Shown: positions 23,733-64,000 of the stretch, piece by piece
Layout: the number at the start of each line of letters is the position of its first letter
Position numbering within the stretch: position 1 is the stretch's first letter
Assembly (NCBI GenBank): GCA_029465975.1
Contig: CM055755.1
Location: forward strand, 8,310,427 to 8,374,426
Source of the DNA: Dallia pectoralis
Taxonomy: Eukaryota; Chordata; Actinopteri; Esociformes; Umbridae
Length of the DNA: 64,000 bases
Direction: 5' to 3'
Position numbers and translations under genes: made by a program
The notes under the pieces: generated by a model
Seen by the model: only the letters and a program-made list of their open reading frames with translations
Told to the model about the DNA's origin: nothing
The model's database searches: none

Positions 23733-25691
23733 TCAATGTCCAGGGGGTGGGGGACCTCTCACCTCAGATTGCTGGAGGGGACCAGCGACCACCGGCCTGA
23801 GGAGAGACACATGGAACGAGGCATTAATTCGATAATCAGGTGGCAGCTGTAATCGGTAGGTTACCTCGTTCACTCTCCTCAGGACTTTAAACGGCCCCAC
23901 AAACCGCGGAGCCAGCTTCCGGCAGGGCAGGCGGAGCGGAAGGTTTCGAGTCGAGAGCCAGACCCGATCCCCCGGAGCGTAGTTTGGCGTGTCACTACGT
24001 CTCCGGTCAGCGGCGGACTTCTGACGTTGTCCGGCGCGCTGCAGGTGCCGATGAGCCACAATCCACGTGTCCTCCGCGCGCCGGAACCAGTCGTCCACCG
24101 CTGGAGTCTCGGTCTCGGGCTGGCTCTGCTGCCAAGGGGCCAGGACCGGCTGATACCCTAAGACACACTGAAAAGGTGACATGTCAGTAGAGGAGTGACG
24201 GAGCGAGTTTTGAGCATACTCTGCCCATGGCAAAAACTCCGCCCACTCCTCTGGCCGGTCCTGGCAATACGACCTCAGAAACCTCCCTATCTCCTGATTG
24301 ACTCGTTCCACCTGCCCATTAGCCTCGGGGTGATACCCAGAGGTCAGACTGACCGAGACCCCCAACCGTCTCATGAACGCCCTCCAGACCTTCGACGTAA
24401 ACTGGGGACCCCGGTCAGATACGATGTCCTCCGGGACCCCGTAGTGCCGGAAGACGTGTGTGAACAGGGCTTCCGCGGTCTGCAGGGCCGTCGGGAGACC
24501 TGGCATGGGCAGAAAGCGGCAGGCCTTTGAGAAACGGTCCACGACGACCAGGACTGTAGTGTGACCCTTGGAGAGAGGGAGGTCAGTCAAAAAATCAACA
24601 CTAATATGTGACCATGGTCGCCGTGGAACGGGCAAAGGATGTAACTTACCCGCCGGAAGGTGTCTAGGTGCCTTACTCTGAGCGCATACAGAACAGGAGG
24701 TAACATACACCCTCACATCCTTGGCCAGACTAGGCCACCAATATCTATTGGTGAGACAGCGCACTGTCCGACCAATCCCAGGGTGTCCCGTTGACACCGA
24801 TGTGTGGGCCCAGCAGATCAGCCGATCACGAACATCCAGCGGCACGTAGACACGCCCCTCTGGGCATTGTGGGGGAGCTGGTTCTGTGCGTAACGCCCGC
24901 TGGATGTCCGCATCCACCGCCCACACCACCGGTGCCACTATACAGGAAGAGGGAATAATGGGAGAATTATCCACATATCTCTCCGTGGTGTCATACAATC
25001 TGGACAGTGCGTCTGCCTTGACGTTTTTTGTACCCGGAATGTACGAGATCGTAAAGTCAAACCGAGTAAAAAATAACGCCCACCTAGCCTGACGAGGATT
25101 CAGTCTCCTAGCTGCCCTAATATACTCCAGGTTACGGTGGTCAGTCCAGACTACAAACGGGTGTCTCGCTCCCTCGAGCCAGTGCCTCCACTCAGACAGA
25201 GCTTTAACCACAGCTAGCAGCTCCCTATCACCTACGTCATAGTTTTGCTCCGCCGCACTGAGCTTCCGCGAGTAAAAGGCACAGGGGCGGAGTTGAGGGG
25301 GCGTGCCCGAGCGCTGGGATAGCACCGCACCAATCCCAACCTCTGACGCGTCAACCTCCACTATGAACGGAAGCGACGGATCTGGGTAGGCCAACACCTG
25401 TGCGGAGGTGAACAGTGTTTTCAATGCACTAAACGCACAGTCTGCCTCGTTCGACCAGCGAATACGAGATGGCCCACCCCTCAACAGGGATGTAATAGGA
25501 GCTGCTACCTTGCCAAAGTTTCGGATAAACCTACGATAGAAGTTGGAAAACCCGATGAACCGTTGTACCGCCTTAACCGTGGTGGGAATGGGCCAATTAC
25601 GCACGGCCGCCACGCGATCAATCTCCATCTCCACTCCCTGCGCTGTGACGTGGAACCCGAGAAACGAGACTGCTCGCTGAAAAACAGACAC
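23733..25691 (-). pseudogene. pol C-terminal ORF: RT thumb, RNase H, integrase
   Basis: A 652-codon open frame. In order: RT thumb (VQRFIGFSNFYRRFIRNF), RNase H (VEVDASEVGIGAVLSQR, then TDHRNLEYI), integrase zinc-binding region (HPGIGRTVRCLTNRYWWP ... CSVCAQSK), and integrase core with the D, D and E residues in SVDFLTDLP, IVSDRGPQFTSKVW and HPEANGQVERVNQEI. A GPF motif (RFVGPFKVLRRV) closes it. The frame ends at an in-frame TGA (23735-23733), after which the same frame continues into the chromodomain. Confidence 0.9.
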
Positions 25692-26480
25692 TTCTCCAAT
25701 TTGGCATATAGGTCATGCTCCCTCAGTCGCTCCAGTACTCTGCGAACAAGGGAGACATGGTCCGCACGGGTAGCAGAGTACACCAGGATGTCGTCAATGT
25801 ACACCACCACACCGCGGCCGACCATGTCCCGAAACAGGTTATTCACAAAGGACTGGAAAACCGACGGCGCATTCATTAACCCATACGGCATCACCAGGTA
25901 CTCATAGTGCCCTGAAGTGGTGCTAAAGGCTGTCTTCCACTCATCTCCCTCTCGGATACGCACCAAATTATACGCGCTCCTGAGATCCAGTTTTGTGAAA
26001 AACGTGCCCCGTGCATTGATTCTATCACAGTCGAAATCAGAGGGAGAGGATACCGATAACGAACTGTAATTTTATTCAATGCCCGATAGTCTATACAGGG
26101 ACGCAACCCCCGTCTTTTTTTTTTCACAAAAAGAAACTCGAGGAGGCGGAAGAAGTGGAATGGCGAATTATCCCCTGACTCAATGACTCAGAGATGTACG
26201 TCTCCATCGTCTCTGTCTCCGCTTGGGACAGGGGATACACGTGACTGTGCGGTGGTACAACGCCTACCTGTAGGTCTATCGCGCAATCCCCCGGACGATG
26301 GGGTGGTAATTTAGTAGCCAACTGTTTGGAGAATACAACTGCCAAATCACTATACTCCGGAGGAATGCGCACAGTGGAGACACTGTCTGGACTCTCCACA
26401 GATGTCGCATTGATGGAAACACCCAGACACCTTCCCTGACACTCCTGTCCCCACTCCGCTAGAACCCTCCGAGGCCATGA
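25505..26480 (-). pseudogene. Reverse transcriptase N-terminal and catalytic part, frameshifted
   Basis: Pieces in three frames: GDCAIDLQVGVVPPHSHVYP (linker before RT), LRPCIDYRALNKITVRYRYP (RT motif 1), and MPYGLMNAPSVFQSFVNNLF with VVVYIDDILVYS, where YIDD is the catalytic motif. Breaks lie at the T10 run 26115-26124, the A5 run 25998-26002 and the A5 run 25680-25684. All three are homopolymers. Confidence 0.85.
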
Positions 26481-26930
26481 AAACTGGGGGGTTGTGCAAC
26501 GCCAACCAGGGCAACCCCAACACCACGGGAAAATTAGGTGACTCAATTATATGAAAAGTAATATGTTCGGTGTGATTGTTATTAGAGATCATAGAGATTG
26601 GAACTGTGACCTGCCTCACCACCCCAGACCCCAGCGGACGATTGTCTAGGGCTGTGATTGGTCGAGGACAGTCCAACAGTTTTAGCGGAATGTTTAGCGT
26701 ATGCGCAAAAGACCTGTCCATAAAAATCCCAGCTGCGCCTGAATCGACTAGTGCCTTACACTGGGACATGGTGTGAAAACCGGGGAAACGCACCGGTAGA
26801 GTGACATGAGCGTCAGAGGGTTCCAGTCGGGTGTTAGGTGCGTTTACCTGCGTCGCAGAAGTGTCAGACTTCCTACCCAGCCTCTGGTAACATTGGGAGG
26901 CAGAGTGCCCCCTCTGCCACAAAAGGTGCA
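26350..26930 (-). pseudogene. Retroviral-type aspartic protease region
   Basis: The frame contains ALVDSGAAGIFMD, the DSG active-site motif of retroelement aspartic proteases, and VVLGLPWLALHNPP, the conserved flap-end region. The frame breaks in a G6 run at 26486-26491, after which the sequence leading into RT continues in a neighbouring frame (26124-26480). Confidence 0.8.
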
Positions 26931-27706
26931 CTCCTTCTGCCGCGCGGTCTCCCGATGCGCAGCGCCTCCCACCTCCATAGGAACGGAGCAGCCGCGGGAC
27001 CAGGCAGAGCGAGCGGAGCCGGACCGGTACGTCCGCGAGCCGCAAGCAGGTTATCCAGCTTGATTGCCATGTCCACCAGTTGGTCAAAGGACAATGTGGC
27101 ATCCCTGCATGCTAACTCCTTACGGACGTCCGGCCTCAAACTACACCGAAAAGCATCGATGTATGCTCGCTCACCCCACCCAGCCCCCGCTGCCAGGGTT
27201 CTAAACTCCAACGCGAAGTCCTGAACGCTCCGGCTCCCCTGCCTCAGGTGAAAGAGGCACTCGCCCGCCTCCCGGCCCTCAGGGGGTTTGTCGAAAATGG
27301 ACCGGAAGGTCCGAACGAATGCCTCCCACTGATGGAGGATCGGCCCTCCTCCATTCCATATGGAATTAGCCCATGCGAGGGCTTTACCAGTGAGGCGAGA
27401 GACCAACGCAGACACCTTTTCGTGGTCTGAGGGAACCGCGTTCAGGGAGCTAAAATACAGCTCGAGCTGGAGAATAAAACCCTGACAGCGATCCGCTGCC
27501 CCGTCATAATGCCCCGGAAGCTGGAGCGCAATCGCCCGAGCTGCCGGTGGTGGAGATGCCGGTAAGGGAGCCGTGGCCGCCGTGGCCGGATCGGGGAGTC
27601 TCTTCTCCAGCCGCTCCATGGTGGTCATCACCCGGTCCATCGCCGTTCCCAGGGACGCGAGCATCTCCTCGTGACGGGTGAGGGTCGCCTGTCCTGCGGG
27701 ATCCAT
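26873..27706 (-). pseudogene. gag of the Gypsy element
   Basis: The frame starts at ATG 27706, 33 bp inside the internal region, and runs 277 codons. It holds a retrotransposon gag core (SALVSRLTGKALAWANSIW, WEAFVRTFRSIF, FHLRQGSRSVQDFALEFRTL). The C-terminal CCHC zinc knuckle is present in the DNA but split: ECTFCGRGG and HSASQC lie in two other frames, with breaks near 26985 and in a C5 run at 26908-26912. The gag protein packages the element RNA. Most of the domain is intact. Confidence 0.85.
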
Positions 27707-27727
27707 GGTCCTTTCCCTTTCTTTTGG

Positions 27728-27738
27728 GTGTGGTATTC
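27728..27738 (-). promoter_or_regulatory. Primer-binding site consistent with self-priming
   Basis: The 10 bases AATACCACAC next to the LTR end are perfectly complementary to GTGTGGTATT in the LTR R region (28004-28013). In the Tf1/sushi group the first bases of the transcript fold back on the PBS and prime reverse transcription. No tRNA-complementary TGG is present at this site. Confidence 0.7.
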
Positions 27739-28200
27739 TGTCACGCCGGCTCTGTCTCGTAGCCGGCGAGGTGTGTGAATGCAGAAAAGGAGGCAGACCA
27801 GGATCCGTAGCGTTGATGAGTTTTTAATGTACTCTCGTGACAACGCCACTTGCTAAGTACTCACTAGTACCGTAACCGAAACAAAAACCAGCGACACAGC
27901 GCTTAAAAGTAAAGGCCCGACAACAAGGGCTCAATATGAAAATAGACACACAAATGTCTCTAATATAACGCCGGGAGGCGTGTACACACGTACAACAGTC
28001 AACAATACCACACGAGGACATGACCCCACAGAGGAAGCCTATATAGGAGACTAATGGGGAATGAACACCAGGTGTGTGCAATAGACAGGACTAGACAAAG
28101 TGACAAATGAGGGGGCGGCGGCCGCTAATACGTCGGCGACGACGAACGACGAAACCCGCCACCAGAGGGCAGGGGAGCTGCGCTAGAGGGATTCCTCACA
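27739..28200 (-). repeat. 5' LTR of the Gypsy element
   Basis: 462 bp. In element orientation CTATATAGG (TATA box, near 28040) is followed about 33 bp later by GTGTGGTATT (28013-28004), the likely start of the transcript; ATTAAA near the end may serve as polyadenylation signal. Confidence 0.95.
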
Positions 28201-28205
28201 ATGGC

Positions 28206-29275
28206 ACGCAGCCTATCCTCTACCTCTGGCCACCGCGAGGGACTCCAGCTCCCCCCTCGGTGAACGGGAAAAAGCGAAACACGAAAGAACAAGAAAAAAC
28301 GCTTCGGATTGATGGATTAGTCTGTGATGGTGCAGGTGGAAAAGTAAGAGGGCAAAAACTAAAACAACGACAGGTTTTTCGGACTATAATACTTAATCTT
28401 GAAGATGATTAAATACAAACAGAACCGGCCCAGTCTAAACAACACCTAATAATCTAAGACACGGGTTGTCAAACAACATACATGCTACATGCTACATCTA
28501 GGTGATGTGGACCAGGTGTGTCCGTTGGGTGTTGGGCGTCCGTTCACTCGTGCCAGCTGTTAGTACAACGGCAGGGCGGAGCACTGGAGACGACGAGGGG
28601 CGGCGGAGTGCGCGTTACCGTGAGAGAGACACTTGACCATTTGTTACTAGGGTATCGTGGCGACGCCAGGGCTCGATGCAAGACATCCTCACGCCCCAGC
28701 CCAGGGTCAAAAGCCTTTATATACCCAAATCTTAAACCAATCAGAAACGTCCCCCAGTTAACTGATGACCAATTTATCAGTTAACCCCTCCCAGGCAGGA
28801 TACAAGACCCCACCTCTGTTGATCACACCTAAGCCTTTCGCTTTGCTTTAGGCACATTGGAATGTATGGGGGATGGGTGTCACCCAAAATACACCACAAT
28901 GAGAAGTGGGATGTGCTCAGGGAACCCTGGATTTTAGGAGAGTGTACATTTTACATACATACAACATACAGTATATTTTGTACTAAATTAAAATATATAT
29001 ATATTTAATTGTTATATCCATGTCCTGAAACTAGAGTTAATTAGAAAGGTACTGTGGACTTTCAAAAACCCTGTTACAAAAAGGGAAAAATATGAATATG
29101 TTCAATAGATAAACACATCTAATTAAAAATGTCTTCTTCATCTGACGGGCAGAAAATCAACTTTGTACTTTCTCCAAATTGTCCTTCCTTTACACTCAGT
29201 AGACATAATCAGTAGTTTCTACAAGGACACAATGTACAACTCCATCTCCCTGTCTAGGAAAGTTTGCCTCACCCC
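28206..29275. other. No gene recognised
   Basis: Right flank of the Gypsy insertion. A GC-rich 28500-28700 stretch has a CTTTATATACCC TATA-like box, but no exon could be linked to it. Confidence 0.35.
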
Positions 29276-29285
29276 TTTCTTTTTC
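29276..29285. promoter_or_regulatory. ISRE-like element, distal
   Basis: TTTCTTTTTC, reverse complement GAAAAAGAAA, fits GAAANNGAAA. It lies 374 bp upstream of the CD225 start and repeats the same local sequence (ACCCCTTTCTTTTTCACACC) as the proximal site. Confidence 0.35.
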
Positions 29286-29532
29286 ACACCGAACCGAGGA
29301 CCATATGGTAAACATCTGTAATGGGTACCAATTGATCCTGATGGGGAAATGTTTGAATGGAAATCATAAAGGCAATTCCCAGTAGACAGCGAAACCAACA
29401 GGTTTCATGTTCAAATGGTTTCTAATGTTTTAATTCTTTCACAATCTGAAGACTCACTATACAGATAATGTACACAAGTCCCTTCATCTTCCTCTGTAGG
29501 AAAAACATTTTTTTTCCCATATGCCACACCCC

Positions 29533-29542
29533 TTTCTTTTTC
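29533..29542. promoter_or_regulatory. ISRE-like element, proximal
   Basis: TTTCTTTTTC 117 bp upstream of the ATG at 29659. The same site is conserved in the copy at 2307-2316 but altered upstream of the 17363 copy. Confidence 0.45.
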
Positions 29543-29658
29543 CACACCCCACTGTTTGGCTGCTCTCAATAAAGGCCCTGCTCCTTACCTCCATCCCATA
29601 TCTGGGGCAGACACTGACCAGCTGGTTCTATTACCTTCAACAACTATATTGCTTGGAA

Positions 29659-29919
29659 ATGGAAGGAACCAAAACCCGCACCAATGTGCCAACCTACCTG
29701 GTATGGTCCATTTTGAACACCTTGTGTTGCTGTTTACCACTTGGAATTGCTGCAATAGTCTGCTCATGCAAGGTAAGAAATAAAATACTCAGATTATGGA
29801 AATATTTAAATAAATATACATAAGGAGGTTCAACTAATTAACATATGATTAACTAACGAATATATCTATCTATATATATATATATATATATATGGTTAAC
29901 TAACGAATATATCTATCTA

Positions 29920-29962
<43 letters not shown>

Positions 29963-30268
29963 ATTTATATATTTGTATAGGATTAACTAATGAATATATA
30001 TATATATATATGTGTGTGTAGTTATATATTTGTGAATTAATTATGTCTGTGAAAACCAAAATGTGGGGTATGGGGGTAAAAGCTAAATGGGATAATGAAC
30101 TGATAATGTTCCGTTGTGTGTTTGAAGGCGGATAATGCAAACGAAGTTGGAGCGCTAGAAAGAGCATCAGAAGCCTCCAGGACGGCCAAGATCCTCAACA
30201 TTGTTGGACTTGTCATTGGAATTGTATTGTTCATCAGTGTTCTGGCTGTGAAACTCACACAAAAGTGA
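29659..30268 (+). CDS. CD225/dispanin (IFITM-like) small membrane protein, two exons
   Basis: Exon 1 is 29659-29772 (38 codons, donor AAG|GTAAGA). Exon 2 is 30128-30268 (46 codons plus TGA, acceptor GAAG|GCG). The product is 84 residues. Residues about 10-36 hold NVPTYLVWSIL and a Cys-rich first helix ending GIAAIVCSCK; Cys residues at this place are palmitoylated in IFITM proteins. After the linker ERASEASRTAKILN, the C-terminal helix VGLVIGIVLFISVLAV is followed by KLTQK. The frame is open 46 codons further upstream, but MEG is chosen because all three copies share an ATG there. AATAAA at 30469-30474 is a plausible polyadenylation signal. The 355-bp intron has a long (TA)n run. It acts in membranes; an antiviral role is family knowledge, not shown here. 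Confidence 0.85.
29860..30015. repeat. (TA)n-rich microsatellite in the CD225 intron
   Basis: Two long ATATAT tracts separated by GGTTAACTAACGAATATATC-like copies. Confidence 0.9.
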
Positions 30269-30844
30269 GAGAAAAGCTATGTTTTTTTTGTACCTTTTTA
30301 CCATTGCATTCCTGGGGATTTGTACTGTCCCCTGAGGAACACAAGACTAGCCACGCCTCTTATGGAGCCCCAGTGTAAATATAAACACTGAAAGCAAATT
30401 TTAACCCGTGCTTATGCTGAATTACAGAACTAGATCCTGCTAGAACTTACTAAAACTGCTTTTTTAATAATAAAAACATTAACCCAACATAATTCATTGA
30501 CTTTGTTATTATTTCAGAGACATAGAAATGTGTTTATACAAGCTGTTTTGCCATGTATTTTTCTGTAAAGTTGAAAGGTTTAAAGAAGCATTTACCTTCA
30601 CACAGTACAATGTGAAAACAGATAAAACGATTTAATAAAGAATAGATAAACACAGAGGACATTAACTCACAGCTATTGGTGCAAAGACAATCAATAAGAT
30701 TTCTATCATATCATAAACAGGTATTATTTAAAGTGATAAGTTCAATCCATTGTTTTTAGTGTACATTTACAAAAACGACTGAGAAAAAAACACGAGGCAA
30801 TTTCTGGGTCAAAACATATATATTAAAGAACCTGGTGACGTGTA

Positions 30845-60649
<29,805 letters not shown>

Positions 60650-61670
60650 CTGCAAAGACAAGCACGGTTTGTTGCTTTAAGGTTTTAACTGCAGGAACAC
60701 TGCTAAATGTTTTAATCCGAGGGATGCATTTGTTGACAAACTCTTCGTAAATCCTTTTTCAAAAGTGAATTATCATCAGCACAATTCGAATGTTTTTGCG
60801 TTATGAGGTCATTTGTTCGGGTCATCCGTCGACATGTTCACACAGGGCACGGACGCAAAAGAGAGTCAGGTCTCAGTTAGTTTTTTTACCCGTTGAAATA
60901 AAGTGGAAATAATAAATTGGCCTAGGAAAAAGTTCAGAGAACTTCCACAAAAGAGATTTTGGTTTGCTGGGTATTTTGTGTTTCCTGACAGAATTGAAAA
61001 CACTAGTCGGTGAATCTAGCCTAGTGCGTTCACTCTACACCCACTACGATCATAAACATTCCACTGGGTAATCCAGAACTGATCCGGTTCTGGAATACCG
61101 GCAACTAGCCAGATGGGATCCTTCAACCAAGCGCAGTCTGACCCTGATCGTACATACTTAAAATGTTTTACGGGAGGGAAGCTGATAGTGACTTTGGCAT
61201 AGACCTACACTCATGTCTGTGTAATCTTTGTTTTGGACAAAACAGCTTTCCACTCTGACCCAGATATCGGTTTCACCCCAAAATCAAGACTACAATCTGA
61301 CACAGCTGTTTATAGTGAACTTTTTGCAAAGCTAACCAGTTTATGTCTTCCCTCTAAGGAACCCCATTTTCGCATTCGAAGCAATTTCCTGAGAAAGTGG
61401 TAGCTAAGCTTGTAGCATCGTCTGGCCCGTTACTATTTCTTTCTAATCTAAATAATTGACCACCCAGCCCCCCGACGCACTAACACACCAAACCGGGGGC
61501 GCGCTCCCTAGGTTGGGAACCTAAGCTTTCAAGGAATTGAGGAATGTTGGAGATTGTGGAGTATGTAACTGCTCTTGTGCGACGTACGGGGCACTTTTCC
61601 TTATCAACATAACCCTCCACGTGTCGTGTGTTGACACAGGCAGAGTTAAGGACAGCCTCCGATAAGGAAT
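60650..61670. other. Spacer between divergent genes, no gene recognised
   Basis: The missing first exon(s) of the large gene should lie here or beyond the apolipoprotein gene. I could not find a convincing signal-peptide exon. Confidence 0.4.
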
Positions 61671-61678
61671 CAGCCCTT

Positions 61679-61684
61679 TATAAG
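61679..61684 (+). promoter_or_regulatory. TATA box of the apolipoprotein gene
   Basis: TATAAG in CCCTTTATAAGAAGG, 154 bp upstream of the ATG; a transcription start near 61710 would follow. Confidence 0.5.
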
Positions 61685-61837
61685 AAGGGTCTTGATGAGG
61701 AATCATTCTGCCGAACCTGGTACAAAGCCGAAACATTTGCTTACTTCGTGATCATCGCCTTTTGTTTGTCGGTTTAGTCTGAATATCACAGTGGGGAGAT
61801 TCAACTATATTTTTCTATACCTCAGATTGAATAAAAC

Positions 61838-63053
61838 ATGCTCCGAAAAGTAATAATCTTTGCCTTGTCGTTATTGACAACCCAAGGTTTGTATAATGAT
61901 TCCTTTCTTACCCGTTTAACACATGATTTCTTGCCTGGTCAAATTATGTCGTTTGTACATCATGGCAATTAGGTTCTGCGGAGAATAACGTTTTTTTAAA
62001 TATGAATGGAACGTATTATTTGATTAATTCATGGTGTTCACTTATCCTATCTGCTATTGTAGCATACCCACTGCACCACACCAGCAGAGAAGCATCAGAC
62101 ACCCAACAGGACTTAAAATACAATGAGGCTCATGAAAAGACAGACAACAAGGACGTTGAGTAAGTCCTCCAAACTGTTTAACCGTCTCGTAAATGTCCTA
62201 TGTGTAACAGCCGTACAACAGACTCATAACAGCAGTTTAACTGATCCTTTATGTTAACAGTGGGATTTGGAAGAGTCATGTGAAGAACATAGACCTCTAC
62301 ACCCACGACAGCGCCAACCTTATGGTGAGCGAGATGAGACGTAAGCTGAACATGGAGTCAGAGAGACTGCACACTCGCCTTCGCCAGGAGCTCACTGAGT
62401 TGCGGGAGAGGCTCTCCCCGTACCCTGCTCACCCAGAGTCCAGTGAGTCCACCCTGGCCATCATGGGAGAGCGCCTCGCTCCCCTGACCGAGCAGCTCCA
62501 GAGAGCCATGAATGACGACGGCGAGGAGCTGTGTGGTCGCCTCAGACACTACCTCCAGGCGTTAGAGGACACCACACCATATCAGGACGCCGTGACGTGG
62601 TTGAGCCAGACCCTGGACGACAGCAGTGCAAAGATGTCATCCATCATCCAGGACTTTAAAACCAAGGCGTCTAACATGATCGAGGAGTTCAAGGGTACAG
62701 ACGAAGGGATCTCCTGGCAGGAGGTGAATGTTCGACTGGAGCAGGAGGTGAGGGCGCTGAGTCTGGAGGTCCAAGGCAGGATGGGGGCGCTGAAGGCTAA
62801 AGTGTCCAGGTTCCTACTGGTCCCGCAGGCTGCTAGGGCCGAGGTGTCCACCAGCATGGAGCAGTTCTGCCAGAGTGCTGCCATACAGGACCCTTCGTTC
62901 CACACCAGAATAGAGAAGCACCTTTTTGGACACGTGTCACAGGCTCAGAGCCAAAGCCAGTCCCCTACTCTACAACCCCTGGGCTCATTGGAGGAGGACT
63001 TCTCCGCCAAACTAAACGCTGTCCTCCGGGACATTTTGCAAACTGTGCAGTAA
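61838..63053 (+). CDS. Apolipoprotein A1/A4/E-family protein, three exons, 312 aa (ApoA-V-like)
   Basis: Exon 1 61838-61886 (signal peptide MLRKVIIFALSLLTTQ), exon 2 62063-62159, exon 3 62261-63053 with TAA. Donors GTTTGT and GTAAGT, acceptors GTAG and ACAG; phases 1 and 2 agree. This gene shape (signal peptide split from a short exon, then one long 3' exon) is that of exchangeable apolipoproteins. Exon 3 is nearly all amphipathic helix with Pro-punctuated units (RQELTELRERLSPYPAHPES, MGERLAPLTEQLQRAM), as in the A1/A4/E family. The C-terminus KLNAVLRDILQTVQ and long linker parts are more like ApoA-V than ApoA-I, but this is a judgement by eye. A secreted lipid-binding role in lipoproteins is expected. 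AATAAA at 63323-63328. Confidence 0.8.
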
Positions 63054-63322
63054 AAGCAGAACGGAACGCTTACCTCAGCAGAGAGAGAGAGAAAAAGAGA
63101 GAGAAATGGATGGAGACATTGTGTTCATTGCAGAGTTTACGTTTGAACTGAGTGTTTCTGCTCTTTGCGCTTGTATACAGAATCTCAAGTTCTTATACAA
63201 TTGTATATACAGTACAGTAAGTAATACATGTATTTTTATGAGGTCTTTATTGTTATGTGTAAGCAGATGTACATGTCAATTGTAAATACATATGAAGTAT
63301 CAAATTACCCATATTATGTGTA

Positions 63323-63328
63323 AATAAA
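63323..63328 (+). terminator. Polyadenylation signal AATAAA
   Basis: 270 bp after the apolipoprotein stop codon, the first AATAAA in the 3' region. Confidence 0.65.
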
Positions 63329-63339
63329 AAAGTACCAAA

Positions 63340-64000
63340 ATTATCCACGTAATGTCATCAAAGTTTAAAAGCTATCCTATACATATATCAAATGTATTTT
63401 ATAAAGCTGTTTTACATCACACTTGTTAGTAAGTGCTTGTACAGACACACACCCAAACTAACACCCATATCGTTTATTTATGTATGAATTTTGAAGAAGT
63501 CAGATAAGTCCCATTGTAACTTATTTTATTCCCATATTCCAGAAAGATTTAACAATTTAATGACACATTGTCATTGCCTCATTTTATACATTACAGAATA
63601 TAGTATAGATACTGTAAAATACTTTGTTCAGTACAAAATGTATAATATTGCATCTAAAAGTAAAGAATTGTCACTGCGGTTTTAGGTTGTGTTTGCCGAG
63701 GGAGGAGGCATTTGGAGAGATTTAGATGCAACACAAGATTTTTAATAAAACACTGGAAACTACAAATTCATCACAAAACACAACGCGACGGACAAGCTAA
63801 CTTTAACACTGACACCAAACAATTAATTTCAAAACCCAGGAAAAAGAGAGTCACCTAAATACACACAGTAACGAATCAATATGAGGTGAGAATGATCACT
63901 AAAACAGCCCGGGGTGCATTTGCCAGTGCTGAGTATGAAAGTGTATAACAGAAAGTACGTATAGAGGGCGACTAGCCCTTCTAGTGGTCATATGCGTAAC
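63340..64000. other. 3' flank, no gene recognised
   Basis: AT-rich sequence, no exon seen to the window edge. Confidence 0.4.

Larger units (their letters stand above)
23021..28200 (-). mobile_element. Full-length Ty3/Gypsy LTR retrotransposon (chromodomain, self-priming type)
   Basis: Two direct LTRs (23021-23481 and 27739-28200) differ by one G-run indel. The 5-bp target duplication ATGGC lies at 23016-23020 and 28201-28205. Coding order on the minus strand is gag, protease, RT, RNase H, integrase, chromodomain, which is the Ty3/Gypsy order. A polypurine tract (23482-23494, minus strand AGGGGGGGAGTAC) abuts the 3' LTR. Next to the 5' LTR there is no tRNA-type TGG start; instead AATACCACAC (minus strand, 27737-27728) is complementary to GTGTGGTATT in the LTR about 33 bp after a TATATA box. 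The near-identical LTRs indicate a recent insertion. The coding region has about six frameshifts and one stop, so this copy is not open as read. Confidence 0.95.

Overview
The window looks like a piece of a ray-finned (teleost) fish chromosome. Protein-coding exons have GT-AG borders, intergenic DNA is AT-rich, and transposons of typical fish families (hAT, Ty3/Gypsy, LINE) are frequent. A striking share of the sequence is tandem repeat. No prokaryotic, plasmid or CRISPR features are present. All gene models were read by eye from splice signals and reading frames; nothing was searched against a database.

Layout. 1-1740 is a 39-bp minisatellite. 2067-30268 holds a small cluster of CD225/dispanin (IFITM-like) genes: a frameshifted exon 1 at 2067-2179 (minus), an intact two-exon gene on the minus strand (exon 1 17250-17363, exon 2 12046-12186) and an intact two-exon gene on the plus strand (29659-29772 and 30128-30268). 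Between them lie hAT elements, a LINE fragment, a lone P2X-receptor exon, four more minisatellites, an LTR fragment and, at 23021-28200, a full-length young Ty3/Gypsy element with near-identical LTRs, a 5-bp target duplication and a primer-binding site that fits self-priming.

30845-60649 (minus) is one large gene. I could chain 36 exons whose phases all agree, giving 1766 visible residues with the N-terminus still missing. It encodes a type I membrane protein: a Cys-rich GCC2/GCC3-like ectodomain, one transmembrane helix, and a long cytoplasmic part with coiled coils around about a dozen DPxTGxxVPxxG-type repeats. I do not recognise the gene. Several introns of this gene start with tandem arrays, and in three of them the repeat unit contains the 5' splice site itself. 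The arrays at exon 28 (36-bp unit) and exon 6 (21-bp unit) are multiples of three and keep the reading frame, so they form ladders of potential alternative donors.

61838-63053 (plus) is a three-exon apolipoprotein-family gene, transcribed divergently from the large gene.

The most notable observations are the splice-donor minisatellites, the self-priming retroelement, the uncharacterised large membrane protein, and the indel pattern: nearly all coding breaks fall in homopolymer runs, which points to possible assembly errors.
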